DNA of 64,000 nucleotides from Tamarix chinensis (Eukaryota > Streptophyta > Magnoliopsida > Caryophyllales > Tamaricaceae). The DNA is taken from assembly GCA_030549775.1 (NCBI GenBank), contig CM060181.1, positions 38,069,063 through 38,133,062 on the forward strand, given 5' to 3'. The notes beneath the pieces are model-generated. The model saw only the letters and a list, made by a program, of their open reading frames with translations, was not told the origin of the DNA and made no database searches. The position numbers were made by a program, and so were the translations under genes. Positions 11,136-22,700 of the stretch are shown in pieces (position 1 is the first letter of the stretch; each line of letters starts with the position of its first letter).

Positions 11136-12893
11136 AGTTAAAAAAAATGTGGGATCCCAACAAACCAATCAACATGCATTTTTGGTTAACAAAAGAAATG
11201 AATTGGTTGTTGGTTAAGTATGGCAAACAGCCTTCATTTTGTGCATGGCTTCCTCCTCCTCCAAAATGGGTTGGTGTTTGGCATAATTATTGGGATTTCA
11301 CAATTATGATGAACTATGATAGACAAATGGCAATGGGTAGACTATTTCAAAATTTTATCATTGATGCGTTAATTGTTTACTTATGCATGATGCTAAACAA
11401 ATGGAACCAAACAAAGTGTTAGTGTTGAAAGTGGGGAAAGCTTTCAACAAAACTCAAAAATAGAATGGAGATGAAAGGAAGAATCTAAAGAGAGACCTTG
11501 GTTTTGAGACCTTCAAACCCAAGTACTTGCATCACCTAAGGTTACAACACTTAACATAAATGGTGTAAGATTTTTAAATAACTTAAGGACACCATAATCT
11601 TATGAGTGTCAAGAAACCAGGGATATATGTTATCAAAGTGTATTATACCCTTCTTTACAACCACTTTCCCCTTTTAATAGATAAGAGTTGACTACTAAGG
11701 GTTACAAACAGATTGCTAACCATGTGGGTTAGTTTAGTTACACCTTCACCCTTGGTTGATACTACTTAGGCTAACTAAAGTTAACAAACTCCAATTAGCT
11801 AATGCTGATTGTGTGGACTCCAAGTAGCCACCCATCACTAAATGGTTGTCAATACAACCTATAATAATGCTTAGCAAATATAAACTACATATTAGGAAAG
11901 TTTAACAACACACTTTAACTAAGTTTAGCTAATAAAGGAAATAAGAAAATGTGTAGCCTACTCGATTGTTTCTCCACAAATTAAGCCAAGTTTGGAGGGC
12001 ATAAAACTTCCCATAATCACGTTCCCAATTTCCCTAATTCTTGCACAAAATATGGGTGGCAAATCTAGCCTTGATTTGACCAAAAATGAGTGGAGTATGG
12101 AGGTGGATAAGGTGGTGGCTTGGTTGAATAAAAGTGGAGTCATATTGTAACCGATTGAGGGTAGGATTTTGTGGAGCCATGCAGCAGCTAGATAAAGCCA
12201 TATTTATGTGGGGTGGTGGAGTTTACATGGCTTGCATAGCCATTAGATAATATAGTTACTTATTTGTCCCAATAAGAAGAATTTTGAAGTCTTTAACTTT
12301 AAAAAAATTAATAAGTAGATTATCCTTAGTTTGGATTGCTTGGAATGCTCCTGCATTAAATGCCCACGGTTTCACTCACTAATAGACTTATTAAATGGAC
12401 AGGCTTATATCATGTTAGGGATAAATTCAGGCTAAGTCAGCATGAGTTAGAGTTCATATGCATTTAAAAAGTATAAGCTTAATGCAAGTTGAGATTAACT
12501 TTAAAACTAGCCAGAGCTAATTGGCCTAAGCCTTGAAAGCTTTGTAAGGGTTGGAGAGGAAAATAATAGTAATAGAATGTCATGATTTTATTGACACTTT
12601 TCTGATTTACAATAATAATAAAAATGACAAGTAGAAATTAATTGAAGAAATACAATGAAAGTGATGAAGAAAATTATGGGTTAAAAGTGGGACTCCAATA
12701 GATTGGTAGGGGTGACAAGACAAGTAATGAAAATAAATGGCCAAATGAAGTTAATTAAATTGGAGGTGCAACAGCAATGTTCCTCGCGGAACTTGAAAGT
12801 AGAGACTAGAGAGAAAGAGAGAGGGTTAGGAGGTTTTCAAATAGGTAAATTGGCACACCAACTCCGCCAAGGAAGATTTGTTGGTTCTTTTGA
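11136..12893. other. No gene recognised
   Basis: A 91-codon open frame at 11147-11422 has no recognisable domain and no conserved neighbours. The rest is unassigned AT-rich DNA up to the LINE target site. Confidence 0.3.
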
Positions 12894-12990
12894 TTTTTTT
12901 CCATTACCTTTTTTTTTATAATTTGAGGATTACAGACAATTAAAACTAAATAAAAACGAGCAGTAGCAAACTCCCTAATGCATGACCACC

Positions 12991-15900
12991 TCAGAGAAAA
13001 GCTTGTACATTATGGACCACCTCATCTATTCTATAAGGAAAATTGTCTCTTCTATGCTTGATCCAGAAGCCAATTCTTTGTTTTATAAGTAGCGTCATCC
13101 AACTTCTGCAGATCTGAATATTTTCAAATATAACTTTATTTCTGAATTCCAAAATAGTCCCTATTATGGCGAAGATAGATGTTGACCAAATTTCACCCTA
13201 TAGACCTTTATCTTTATCTCCTAGCCAAATAGCAGCGGTTTCTTCAGTAGATCTCGGCATCACCCAAGACCTTCCAAGCCAATCGCAAATCTCGTACCAT
13301 AACTTCCCTGTCACACTACAATGAAGAAAAACATGGTTAATCGATTCTTGAGTATCTTTGCAAAAAGGACATCCTACATCACTGACATTTCCAACCCTAA
13401 GTCGGATCAATCTATCTCTCGTATTAAGTTTTTGTTGTATCGCAAACCATGTGATCAGCTCGATTCTCGGTGGTGCCAACCCACACTACACCCGCCTACA
13501 GATATTGTTGTTCAGATTCCCCCCGGGCACATTCTGATATGAAGCTTCATAATAGGATTTGACTGAAAAAATACCCCTCTGATCATACTCCCAACTAATC
13601 CCATCCTGTCTCCCCCTACGTAGATCAAACTGGGAGACCAGATTCTCCATTTGCTCCCTTTGTCTTTCCTCCCAATAAAAAAAACGCCTCCTCCACAAGA
13701 ATTGCCAATGCCATTGATCCCTATCCCAGAAGCCCATATCCGCTATACTATTTTCCTTCTGGTCAGATATCATAAAAAGTCTTGGGAACATTGTCTTTAG
13801 TGGACCATTCTCCATCCATTTATCCTTCCAAAAACCAACTCTACTACCTTCTCCAATGATGATCTTCAAACCAGAGCTGAGAATAGGATCTGCCATGCCT
13901 GCGTTCACTATGTCCACCCACGGTGTCCATCCTCTCTTCTTTTTCGGAGTTCGTAGGGTACCAAAACGATCCTCTGAATAAATAGACTGGATAACCTTCT
14001 TCCATGATGCTCCCTCCGTTGTAAAGAACCTCCACCACCATTTAAATAAAAGGGCATTATTTCTCATGGTTAAATCTCCGATGCCCAAACCCCCTAGACT
14101 CTTCGGTCTCTGTAACACCTTCCAGCTAATCAACAGAAGCTTACTACTCCAGAAGAACTTCCTTTGAATGCTAATAATCTCCTTGACTACTGCTTTCGGG
14201 ATCCTAAACAGGCTCATATAATACACAGGTAAACTGTTCAAAACACTCTTTATTAACACTAGCCTCCCTGCTCTTGAAAGAAGTTTCGATTTCCATCCTG
14301 CCAACCTTTGTCTAATCTTTTCCACCACTGGTTTCCACACCTGACAGTTGTTGACATTTGCTCCTAAGGGTAATCCAAGATAAGAAATTGGCAAGGTACT
14401 AGTTCTGCAGTTCATAATCTCTGCTGCCTCCTTTTGAAAATGAGATTCCACCCCCAGCCCTATCATTTCTGACTTTTCGTAGTTTACACTCAATCCAGAC
14501 ACTAAATGGAAACAATCAAGCAACCTCCTCTAATTTCTGATGTTCTCATATGACGCCGCACAAAAAATCATAGTATCATCTGCAAACTGGAGGTGAGTGA
14601 CCTCACAATTATCTCTCCCCACTTCCAATCCACGAATTAGCCCTTTATTCATACCTCTTCTAATAAGTTGATTGAACGCTTCCACTGCCAAGAAAAACAA
14701 GAACGGGGATATGGGATCCCCCTGTTTGAGACCCCTCCTCATCTTGAAAGGCATAGTCAGGGACCCATTAATAAGAACTAAAATACTAGCCATTGAAATA
14801 CATTCCTTTATCCACCCTCTCCAAATGCTCCCGAAACCCATGATGCTCATCATCTTATCCACGAAGTCCCATCTTATACTGTCGTACACTTTTTGAAAAT
14901 CCAACTTATCATTACCCCTCTTGCTCCTCTTTTCTTCTTGACCCATTGAACTATCTCATTTGCTACCAAAACTCCATCCATAATGCTTCTTCCTTCTATG
15001 AATGCTGACTGAGAATCGCTTACCAAACTGCCCACGACTAGTTTCAATCTGTGTGCTAAAATCTTTGCAATGACCTTATAAATACATCCTACTAGGCTGA
15101 TGGGACTGAACTGATTGATCTCCTCCGGCTTTTCTACTTTCGGGATCAACATAAGTAGAGTGGTATTTACTCCTTTTGGCATTCTACTCGACTGAAAAAA
15201 CTCCAAAACTGAATCAGTGAATTTTTTCCTGATGACCCCCCACATTTTTCGGATGAAACCCATGTGATATCTGTCGTACCCTGGAGCTTTAAGAGGTGCA
15301 CAATCCCACACAGCTTTCTTAACTTCCTCCCTTCCAGGCATGCTTTCCAAATCACAACTCTGCTCCTCGGATAACTTGTTGAAACCCTCCTCCGAGATAC
15401 TAATATATGGCAGATCCACCCTATTATACAGGCCTTCAAAGTAATCCACTATCACCTTCTTAATTCTTGCATGATCGGTAATCTCTTCGCCATTTTCCAC
15501 TATTCTACTTATCCTAGCCTTCTTTTTCCTGATAGTTGCCACTGTGTGAAAGTACTTTGTATTCCTATCCCGTTCCTTGAATCCTTTAATCTTAGCAATC
15601 TGCATCCGGTACGCTTCCTTTCTCTTATGCCATTTCCAGAGTTGGTTTTCCAAAGCTGCTCTTCTAGCAATCTTCTCCTCATCTCCATTTGCAGTTACAT
15701 CTGGATTTCCTAGCTTCACCAATTCAGAATCCAACAGTCTAATTTTTGTATCAAAATCCCAAAAAATATCTCTGTTCTAGGCTTTTAACATACCCTTCAT
15801 CTTTCTCAGATTATCCTGACACGTTTCCCCTTCCATCTTGGCCCAACAATCAGCCACAAATCTTTGGAACTTTAGATGAGAGAACCACATATCCCAAGAT

Positions 15901-16628
15901 CTAAAAGGTTTCGGTTCATCACCCCCATTTCTGGTAGATAGGCGAATAGGAGTATGGTCCGAAAGAGACCGATCTAAAGCCATACTCCACAAATCCAGAA
16001 AAACCGATAACCAAGCTGGGTCAATCAGAAAACGGTCTAAAAGGCTGGCAGAGCCGGCCCTCAACCATGAAAAATTCACGTTGGAGGGTGGTAAATCCAA
16101 GAGCCCCATCCTTTCAATCCAGTCATTAAAGAATCTGACACTGTTCGCATCCACCCAACCCCCTTTTCTCTCGTTCTGTTGTCATACTTCATTAAAGTCC
16201 CCCATCGCCAAAAGCGGCCTATTACATTGTTGTCCCACGTCCCCCAACTCTTCCCATAAATCCTTATTATTTCTTGTATCCGGGAAACCATACACAAGTA
16301 AAACCGCACAATCAAAAGATCTCGGTCCTAAACCTCCTTCTATGAGAATCCATCTATTACCCCTCCTGATATTTTGCACCCCAAAACGCTACGAGTCCCA
16401 TCCTAATATTAAACCCCCACTCCTGCCTTGAGCTGGAGAATCGCTCCATTCGATCCCCCCATTGCTCCATACTCTCTCCTTCCAACTATCTGAAACCACT
16501 TGATGTTTTGTCTCCACTAATCCTAAAATCCATGGTCTCTCTTTTGATATCACTGCTTGAATACTCGATAGTTTGCCCAAAGCACCTATTCCCCTTACAT
16601 TCCAGCTTACAATTATCATAGATACCAC
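12991..16628 (-). pseudogene. LINE ORF2: endonuclease, reverse transcriptase, zf-RVT
   Basis: ORF2 starts with ATG at 16628 (IIVSWNVRGIG) and ends at TGA 12991, about 1212 codons once a frameshift is allowed for. It has an APE-type endonuclease (SWNVRG, VETK, GDFNEV, SDHTPI). The reverse transcriptase shows FSPISLVGCIYKVIAKILA, LDFQKVYDSIRWDF, GLKQGDPISPFLF and the catalytic FADDTMIF near 14570. A C-terminal RT zinc-binding domain follows (CPFCKD..HVFLHC near 13330). Stops lie at 16386, 16182, 15777, 14530, 13486 and 13198, and a 1-bp deletion lies near 14917. The stop at 13486 replaces an expected Trp (TGG to TAG), which suggests methylation-driven G-to-A decay. Confidence 0.92.
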
Positions 16629-16661
16629 ATCGATTTTACACCCAAAGTCTTCCGACTCCCT

Positions 16662-18617
16662 TTACCTTACCTTCTTCTTCCCTTTCCTCTGACTTCTTCT
16701 TAACCCTTCAATTTTTTCTAAGCACTTATTTTCTTCTTTAGATGAGAGTCCTATCTCCACCCCTAGATTCCACGTGGCTCTTGATTCTTCCTTCTATTCC
16801 TCCTCCATCCTGCGTTCGACAAACTCATTACCCGTCATATCTACTCCTTCAAGTAAAAGAACCCCTGATAAAATGCCATTGTCCCCTTCAAAACCCGGTG
16901 GGGCATCTATACTTGGACTTACGGGTTTCTCTTCCCCATTTTCCTCTTGCTGCATGTTCTCCTCCTTTTGAAGTAAATTATGGTTCTTCCTTAATTTCTT
17001 TTGTCATTTCCTATCCTCCATAATCCGCATCTCTCCCTCCAAATCCTGCCCAACACACACTACTTTGGTACTGGCAGTGTCGGTGGATACTTCTCCCCTA
17101 TATACCTCTCGACATCTTACCATTAATTGCTTCTCGGTAGCCTCACCGACAACCTTCTTTTCCCCAAACAGTGCCCCTACTTCCCAGGAATATCTCCCCT
17201 TCTTAGACTCTTCGACTCCTGCCCATTCCCTTCCACAGATATTCTCTAATAATTCTCCCTCCCCCCAATGTTTCTTTCGCCTATTTTCGACACTATACTC
17301 ATCACCAGTCTCCACGCCTGCCGATTTTCCTTCCCACCTAGAAGATAGCACCTGCACGCTTCGATGGCTGGACTGTTGGACTTCATCTCCTGCGTCAATC
17401 AGAATTCCACCACACTGTCTGTCGACCTCCCTAGACGACGACCCAACAGGCCGGATCTCCTGCTGTTCTGCCTTTTTCTACTGCCACGGTAAGAAGTGTT
17501 GGCCTATTTCCTACGCCACCACCATCACCTCTTTCCCTTCAACACACACCAAAAACGTATCTCTAATCTCCTCCAGGTTGTTCGTGTCTATCAACACCCT
17601 CGCAGCTTCCATCGAATCCCCAAAGTCTTTAAGCTCTTCCCAGCACACCCATCTCCCCCATGGTTTTGTCATTTCCTTAATAGCCTCCTGATTCCACGCC
17701 ATCACCGGAATTCCCCTTATCTCCACCCATGTCCTCCTTATGACACAATTATCCTCAGCTTGCCAATTTCAGACGATTGGGAAAGTATCCCGAAGCATGC
17801 TATCCTCCTGCAAGGCTTTAATTTTTTCTTCTACAGATTCAAGGGTGAGAAGAAATTTATACCTACCAAGGCTTCTAACTCTGCAGATTGTGCTCCATGA
17901 GCTCATGAGCCGTTGAGTGACTAGTTCCGGCAGCAAAGGTTGTAGGGATTCCACAATGATGCTCCTCTTCAGCCATTCCATTTCCTTCACCGTAGCTGGT
18001 ACTTTAATACTCCTCATCTTGTCGTTTTTATGTTGTCTCGACGAGCCTTCTCCTCCTATAACCTCTGCGTATGTTCTCACATCCCGCACCGCAGCTTTCC
18101 TTTCCACGTATCCTGCATGTTTGGTCACCTTCTCCCCTCCAGCCCATTGGTATTGCATGTTCTGCATGCTTCCTACGTTCCTCCCAAACCTTGCCATTTT
18201 TACGTGCAATTTTATCCCATGCAGCAAAACCTGATCAAATCTCCTTACTGCCTCATGTGCTTCCTTCTCGCCCTTGTATCTCACGAAACCGAAGTGAAGG
18301 TTTGATGCTCTTCTAACCTTTCGGCTGATGAACATGTCCTCCACCTTCCCAGCCTCGTCAAACATTTCTTTTACCTCCTTATCTTTTACATCATTTCCTA
18401 TGTTATCAATGAATACTGTAACCCACCCGTATTCACTCTATGGGTTAATCATTTTACGGTCCTCTTTGCCCCGATTGGTGAACTGGTACCCATTCCCCGA
18501 CCTGTGATAATCATGTTGCCTTCTCGTATCAAGGAAATTTGGGTTGTAATGGCGGCGAAACGACTGTGTGTGTCGGTGGGTGGCTATGTGATTTTTGTTG
18601 GTGTGTGTCAGATACAT
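16662..18617 (-). pseudogene. LINE ORF1 (RRM-type nucleic-acid-binding protein), broken
   Basis: The frame runs from an ATG at 18617 to TAA at 16662, 652 codons. ORF1 proteins bind the element's RNA to form the particle used for retrotransposition. The N-terminus is Arg-rich. An RRM-like domain follows (WVTVFIDNIG, RNP2-like; LHFGFVRYKGEKEA, RNP1-like; about residues 60-135). Then comes a central WVEIRGIPVMAWN block of the kind usual in plant LINE and gag-like proteins, and a charged tail with SIDAPPGFE. In-frame stops occur at 18438-18440, 17769-17771, 17511-17513 and 17004-17006, with further ones near 17479 and 16792. It cannot be translated as it stands. The RRM assignment is by eye. Confidence 0.8.
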
Positions 18618-18722
18618 CTCCGGCGTTGTTAGGATGGAAGCTATTGAAAAACTTCTCGTATCAAGGAAATTTGGGTTGTAATGGCGGCGAAACGGCTATA
18701 TGTGTGGGTGGGTGGCTATATG
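18521..18722 (-). repeat. 132-bp tandem repeat at the LINE 5' end
   Basis: A full unit (18521-18652) is followed by a partial unit (18653 to about 18722), both opening TTCTCGTATCAAGGAAATTT on the plus strand. In LINE orientation the partial copy is upstream. The full unit contains the ORF1 start region, and its length is a multiple of three (44 codons). Confidence 0.85.
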
Positions 18723-18760
18723 ATGTATTCATATATATACATACCTTTTGCCATTACCTT

Positions 18761-19704
18761 GTTTTTGGCATAGAAGAAAGAAAAGGCTGAGAGAAAATAA
18801 CGAAATAAAATGTAGATCGCGCCTTACAAAATGAATACAACAATTGTATCGTATGATCTCCCGAACTTGCTCCTCCCTTAAGCCTCGGCAACTGGCTGCC
18901 TCTACTCAACCAAGTCATAGACATCGTTGCGATGGTGCTCAATGGTTGTTAGATTGTGATTGTGCATAAAGACAAAGGAGCGCTATCCTCAAAAAAGGTC
19001 CAAATACTCCTGACCAAGTCAAATATAACCCACAAAGCCCATAGGTCTAGCCCAAGGCCCAACAGATCGTGAGAGGGAGGAAATCAACTCTAAGTCTAGA
19101 GTCCTCTAGACCGAATCAGATCTAGGTCACAATCGGATCATAATGGATCGCTGGACGGACCTCCTAATATGTGCCCAAGTCTTACTCACCAATGGCCACG
19201 ACAATGGCCATCCATGACTGATGAAAAACACTATTATGCAATGCAAGAGGATCCAGAGACAAATCTACACTTTCATGTCTTTTATGTACCTAGATTAGCC
19301 AACTTACTGGCTGATTCCTTCACAATATTTGCAGCCAAGAATCTTTACTTAGCTTGCTGGTTGAATTCTTCCCCAGCATACGTAGCTGACATTTTATAAA
19401 GATGCCTACAATAATATAACATGTATTAGCATTCAGGGATGAGAGAGAGAGAGAAGGGAGCATGGTCTTAGTCGGATCTTCTCAAAACTGTACCATGATC
19501 ACCTACTCCTGGGCTTTATAGTTAAAAGCATCACAAATGACATCCATCAAAACTAAAACAGCATTCGCATCCAGCCTAGAGCATTGTTCAAGAATAGTAA
19601 TAAGCCTAGAGCAGCCAGCACACGGCTGCAGCATGGAATGATGTCACTATGCTGCTTGCCACTCTCCACTGCAGCATGTCGCTTTTTTATCATCTATCCC
19701 CATA
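18761..19704. other. Downstream flank of the OEP61-like gene
   Basis: This holds the presumed 3' UTR of the gene, near its stop at 19705, and unassigned DNA. A 77-codon plus-strand frame at 19169-19399 contains VPRLANLLADSFTIFAA. It faintly resembles the end of a plant retroelement RNase H domain, but too weakly for a firm call. No polyadenylation site was identified with confidence. Confidence 0.3.
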
Positions 19705-22700
19705 TCAACCTCCAATAAATCCCAGACGGTGAAGGATGATGGCTAAAATGAGCATACAAATTGCTAGGATCATCCCCGACCTCCCTATCAGCCAGCGCTT
19801 TGTTTTCTTCACCCCTTCAACTCCTCTCTGAATCCGATCAGCCCAACGCATCTGTGACACAAGCCCAGCAATGTTAAACACAACCATTAAACTAATAATA
19901 TGAAAATGCTCGTATGAAAATCAGGATCCTGACAGTTGTCCGGAATCAGAGTTATTTGTAACTATCTCAATTCTCAAGTATTAAAGTCATATGCCGCATA
20001 TTTGGTGCACACATGCATAAATTTCTCCCATATTGATATTATTTGAGTAAAATGGGTCTGAAGTAAATAAATAAAGGTGACAAGAAAGGAAAATTTGATG
20101 CATCACAACGAGACGATTTGATGGGCAAAGAAACCTTTCCTGCATACCTGACAGTAGCTATGGCATGCTCTTGGGACTATCAACTTTAATAGAAATAATA
20201 TAATGATATTATTTTGGAGACCAATTTGTTTTATTATTTGACCGGGTTTATTACTTAATCCATGAGGATCTTTTCAAACGTTCAAAACGATCCTATGCAC
20301 TAAAAACAGTAGCTGAAGACCATACTTCTAGTGAAAGGAAAGTTCCCACTAAAAATTATTGACTAAGAATTGAGTAAAGAGAAAAAGTAAAAAAAAAATG
20401 CAATGCAATGCAATATGCAATTCAAATATAGCAAATTGCACTAGAAGGTACCATTTTATCCAAGTCTTCTGAGGATAAAGAAGCCATGGCTTGTTGAGCT
20501 TTTTCTGCATCTTCTTTGGAAAGCTTCATTCCAAATTGCTCACTCATACTAGCCATCATGTCTGGGCTCATATTTTTCATCATTGATGAGAAAATCTGCA
20601 AGCACAATGATGTACACAATAAAATAAACCCGCGGACCATCAAATAAGGAACGAGAGAAAAAGAATGCATTAATTATTGTCCAAAAATGGGGAAGTTAAC
20701 TGAAAACAAACGAACAAACAAACAAATATGTTTCTGATTGCAGAGATTATGCCAGTTGCTATTCCACTTACAAAGGAAAACATGTAATGTAGAGATAATA
20801 AAAAATAAACATACTTGGCGCATAGCTGGATCATTCATTTGGTTTCTCATTTGTGTTTGTAAGTCAGCATTTGATGTTGGGAAGCTTGATTGAGGGGTGT
20901 CTATTTGATTAGAATAACTGTAGGAACTGCTCCTTTCTCTTGTGTCACTGGTCCTAGGAGAACTCAAATTTTCTTGGGGTTCAGAAATGTCTGGTCTATA
21001 ATCAACATTCACAGCAGAGCTCGTTGACGTTGAGGCACGTGAAACTGCATCCCTCTGCTTTACAGATGATGTCATTTCAAACATCTTTTGAAGCTCGTCG
21101 GGTGAGATCTTACTCATCATATCACCAGCTGCTTTTATCATCTCAGGTGTCATGTCTGAAGGCATTGACTCAGGACTAAATCTGGAATCCAATGCTCCAT
21201 TGCTGAAAGTAGTTCCACGCTGAAAAGAGGATGCCATCTTTACCATATTTTGAAGTTCTTCAGGTGACATCTTGCTAATCATATTTGACGCTGTCTTCAG
21301 CATGTCGGGGGGTATCTCACCAATTTTTCCACCACCCATTTTAGTTAGTGTTTCAGGATCAGCATTGGACATGAAGTTTTGGAATGATCTGCAAAATTGG
21401 CAACGAGAGAGAGGGGTTAAGCGATTCAAGAAAGGCAATTGGGAGAAAATTAAACAGAAAAGAATCCAATGCAACGGACAGATCCAGGTTATATATCAAT
21501 TAAGTTCAGAAATTTAGATATACAGATCTTACACATGTTTGCCCAGCATAAGAGAATTTGTCTTACCTATTACAAGTTCAGTGAAGACTTACCTCATAGC
21601 AATGGGATCATTTTTAAGAGCATCCAGACATTCTGAATTTGTATTGGGCATTTGAGTGACAGCATCATCTTGGAACAAATTACTACTGCTTTCTTGTGGC
21701 TGTGTCACTGTAAATTCTGAAGAGGACTTATTATTACACTTATGGGATGCCAAAGTCTCATCTTCCTCTGTTATTTCTTCAATCACTAAACCTGGGAGAA
21801 TCATTATAAAAGATAAGCTTCATATGTGTATATACAGCATCTATTTCACCAGAAGAAAGGACCAACATCAACATGTAATGATACCTGTTGATGTATGACT
21901 ACAATTACCACCTTGCTCTACTAGCTTCTCTTTCGCATCCCTGGAAAGGGAAAAAATATCACAAAATTAACCAACAATTTCTCTTTTTTGTTCCTACTCA
22001 ACCCTAATAAGGTAATAAGCCAAATGAGCAGAAAATCAGAAGATTCGTTGAGATTATCCTCAAAGGAAATCACTACAAATGTAATTGGAAAGGTGCATGT
22101 ATTATACGGTTATATGATTAGGTTATCCTCCTCAAAGGTTCAGACTAGGAAAGAAATGTTCATCCAAGTCTAGGGGCTTCGGAAACCTAAAAGTTCCAGA
22201 AGATTCCACCCTCATGCAGCATTTTGTCTGCTACTATCCTGCAAGCTAGAATAGTGAGGCTGCATACATATTGAGCCCCTCAGCTAGGGTTGTGCTGCTT
22301 GTGCATACATGAGCCAAGCTGAGCCGAACACCTTCAGGTTCGGGTTCGGGTTTGAGCTCGACTCGTTTAATAAATGAGGCTAAAATAAAATTCATGCTTG
22401 GCTCATTTAACTAAACAAACAAACGGAACATTTTCGGGCTCAAACTCAGCTTAAAAAAGCTTGAAAATGAGGCTCATCTAGTTTAACTAAACGAGCAAAG
22501 CAGAGATGAGCCGAGCATTTTGCATGCCAGCTCACCTCATTTACAACCCTATTCAGCTCTGCATGAGTTTATTACCTCTAGAAACAAGACAATAGTCCAT
22601 AAAACTAGTGTCAGCACAAAATGTTTCATGCCACTTTCAAGAGTGAAGGGAGCAATGGGTGACTTGTGGCAGCAGACAGAGAATTTAACAGCTTAAGATC

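Larger units (their letters stand above)
12911..18746 (-). mobile_element. Near full-length plant L1-type LINE
   Basis: A ~5.8-kb minus-strand non-LTR retrotransposon. Its 3' poly(A) tail appears as a T run after 12910. The target-site duplication is TTTTCCATTACCTT (to 12910) against TTTTGCCATTACCTT (18747-18760). Going 5' to 3' on the minus strand it holds a tandem repeat in the leader (18740-18521), ORF1 (18617-16662), a 33-bp spacer, ORF2 (16628-12991) and a short 3' UTR. Both ORFs are in the same frame apart from a 1-bp loss in ORF2, and both are inactivated by scattered stops. It sits downstream of the OEP61-like gene on the same strand. Confidence 0.9.

Noticed and set aside
11147..11422. 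91-codon open frame
   Set aside because: No recognisable domain, no homologous context and no gene structure around it.
17065..18316. Long plus-strand open frames (up to 208 codons) across 17.1-18.3 kb
   Set aside because: They are antisense to LINE ORF1, whose codons and motifs explain the region.
19169..19399. RNase H-like C-terminal fragment of a retroelement
   Set aside because: Only a loose match (ANLLADSF) without catalytic residues; mentioned in the flank description but not called.
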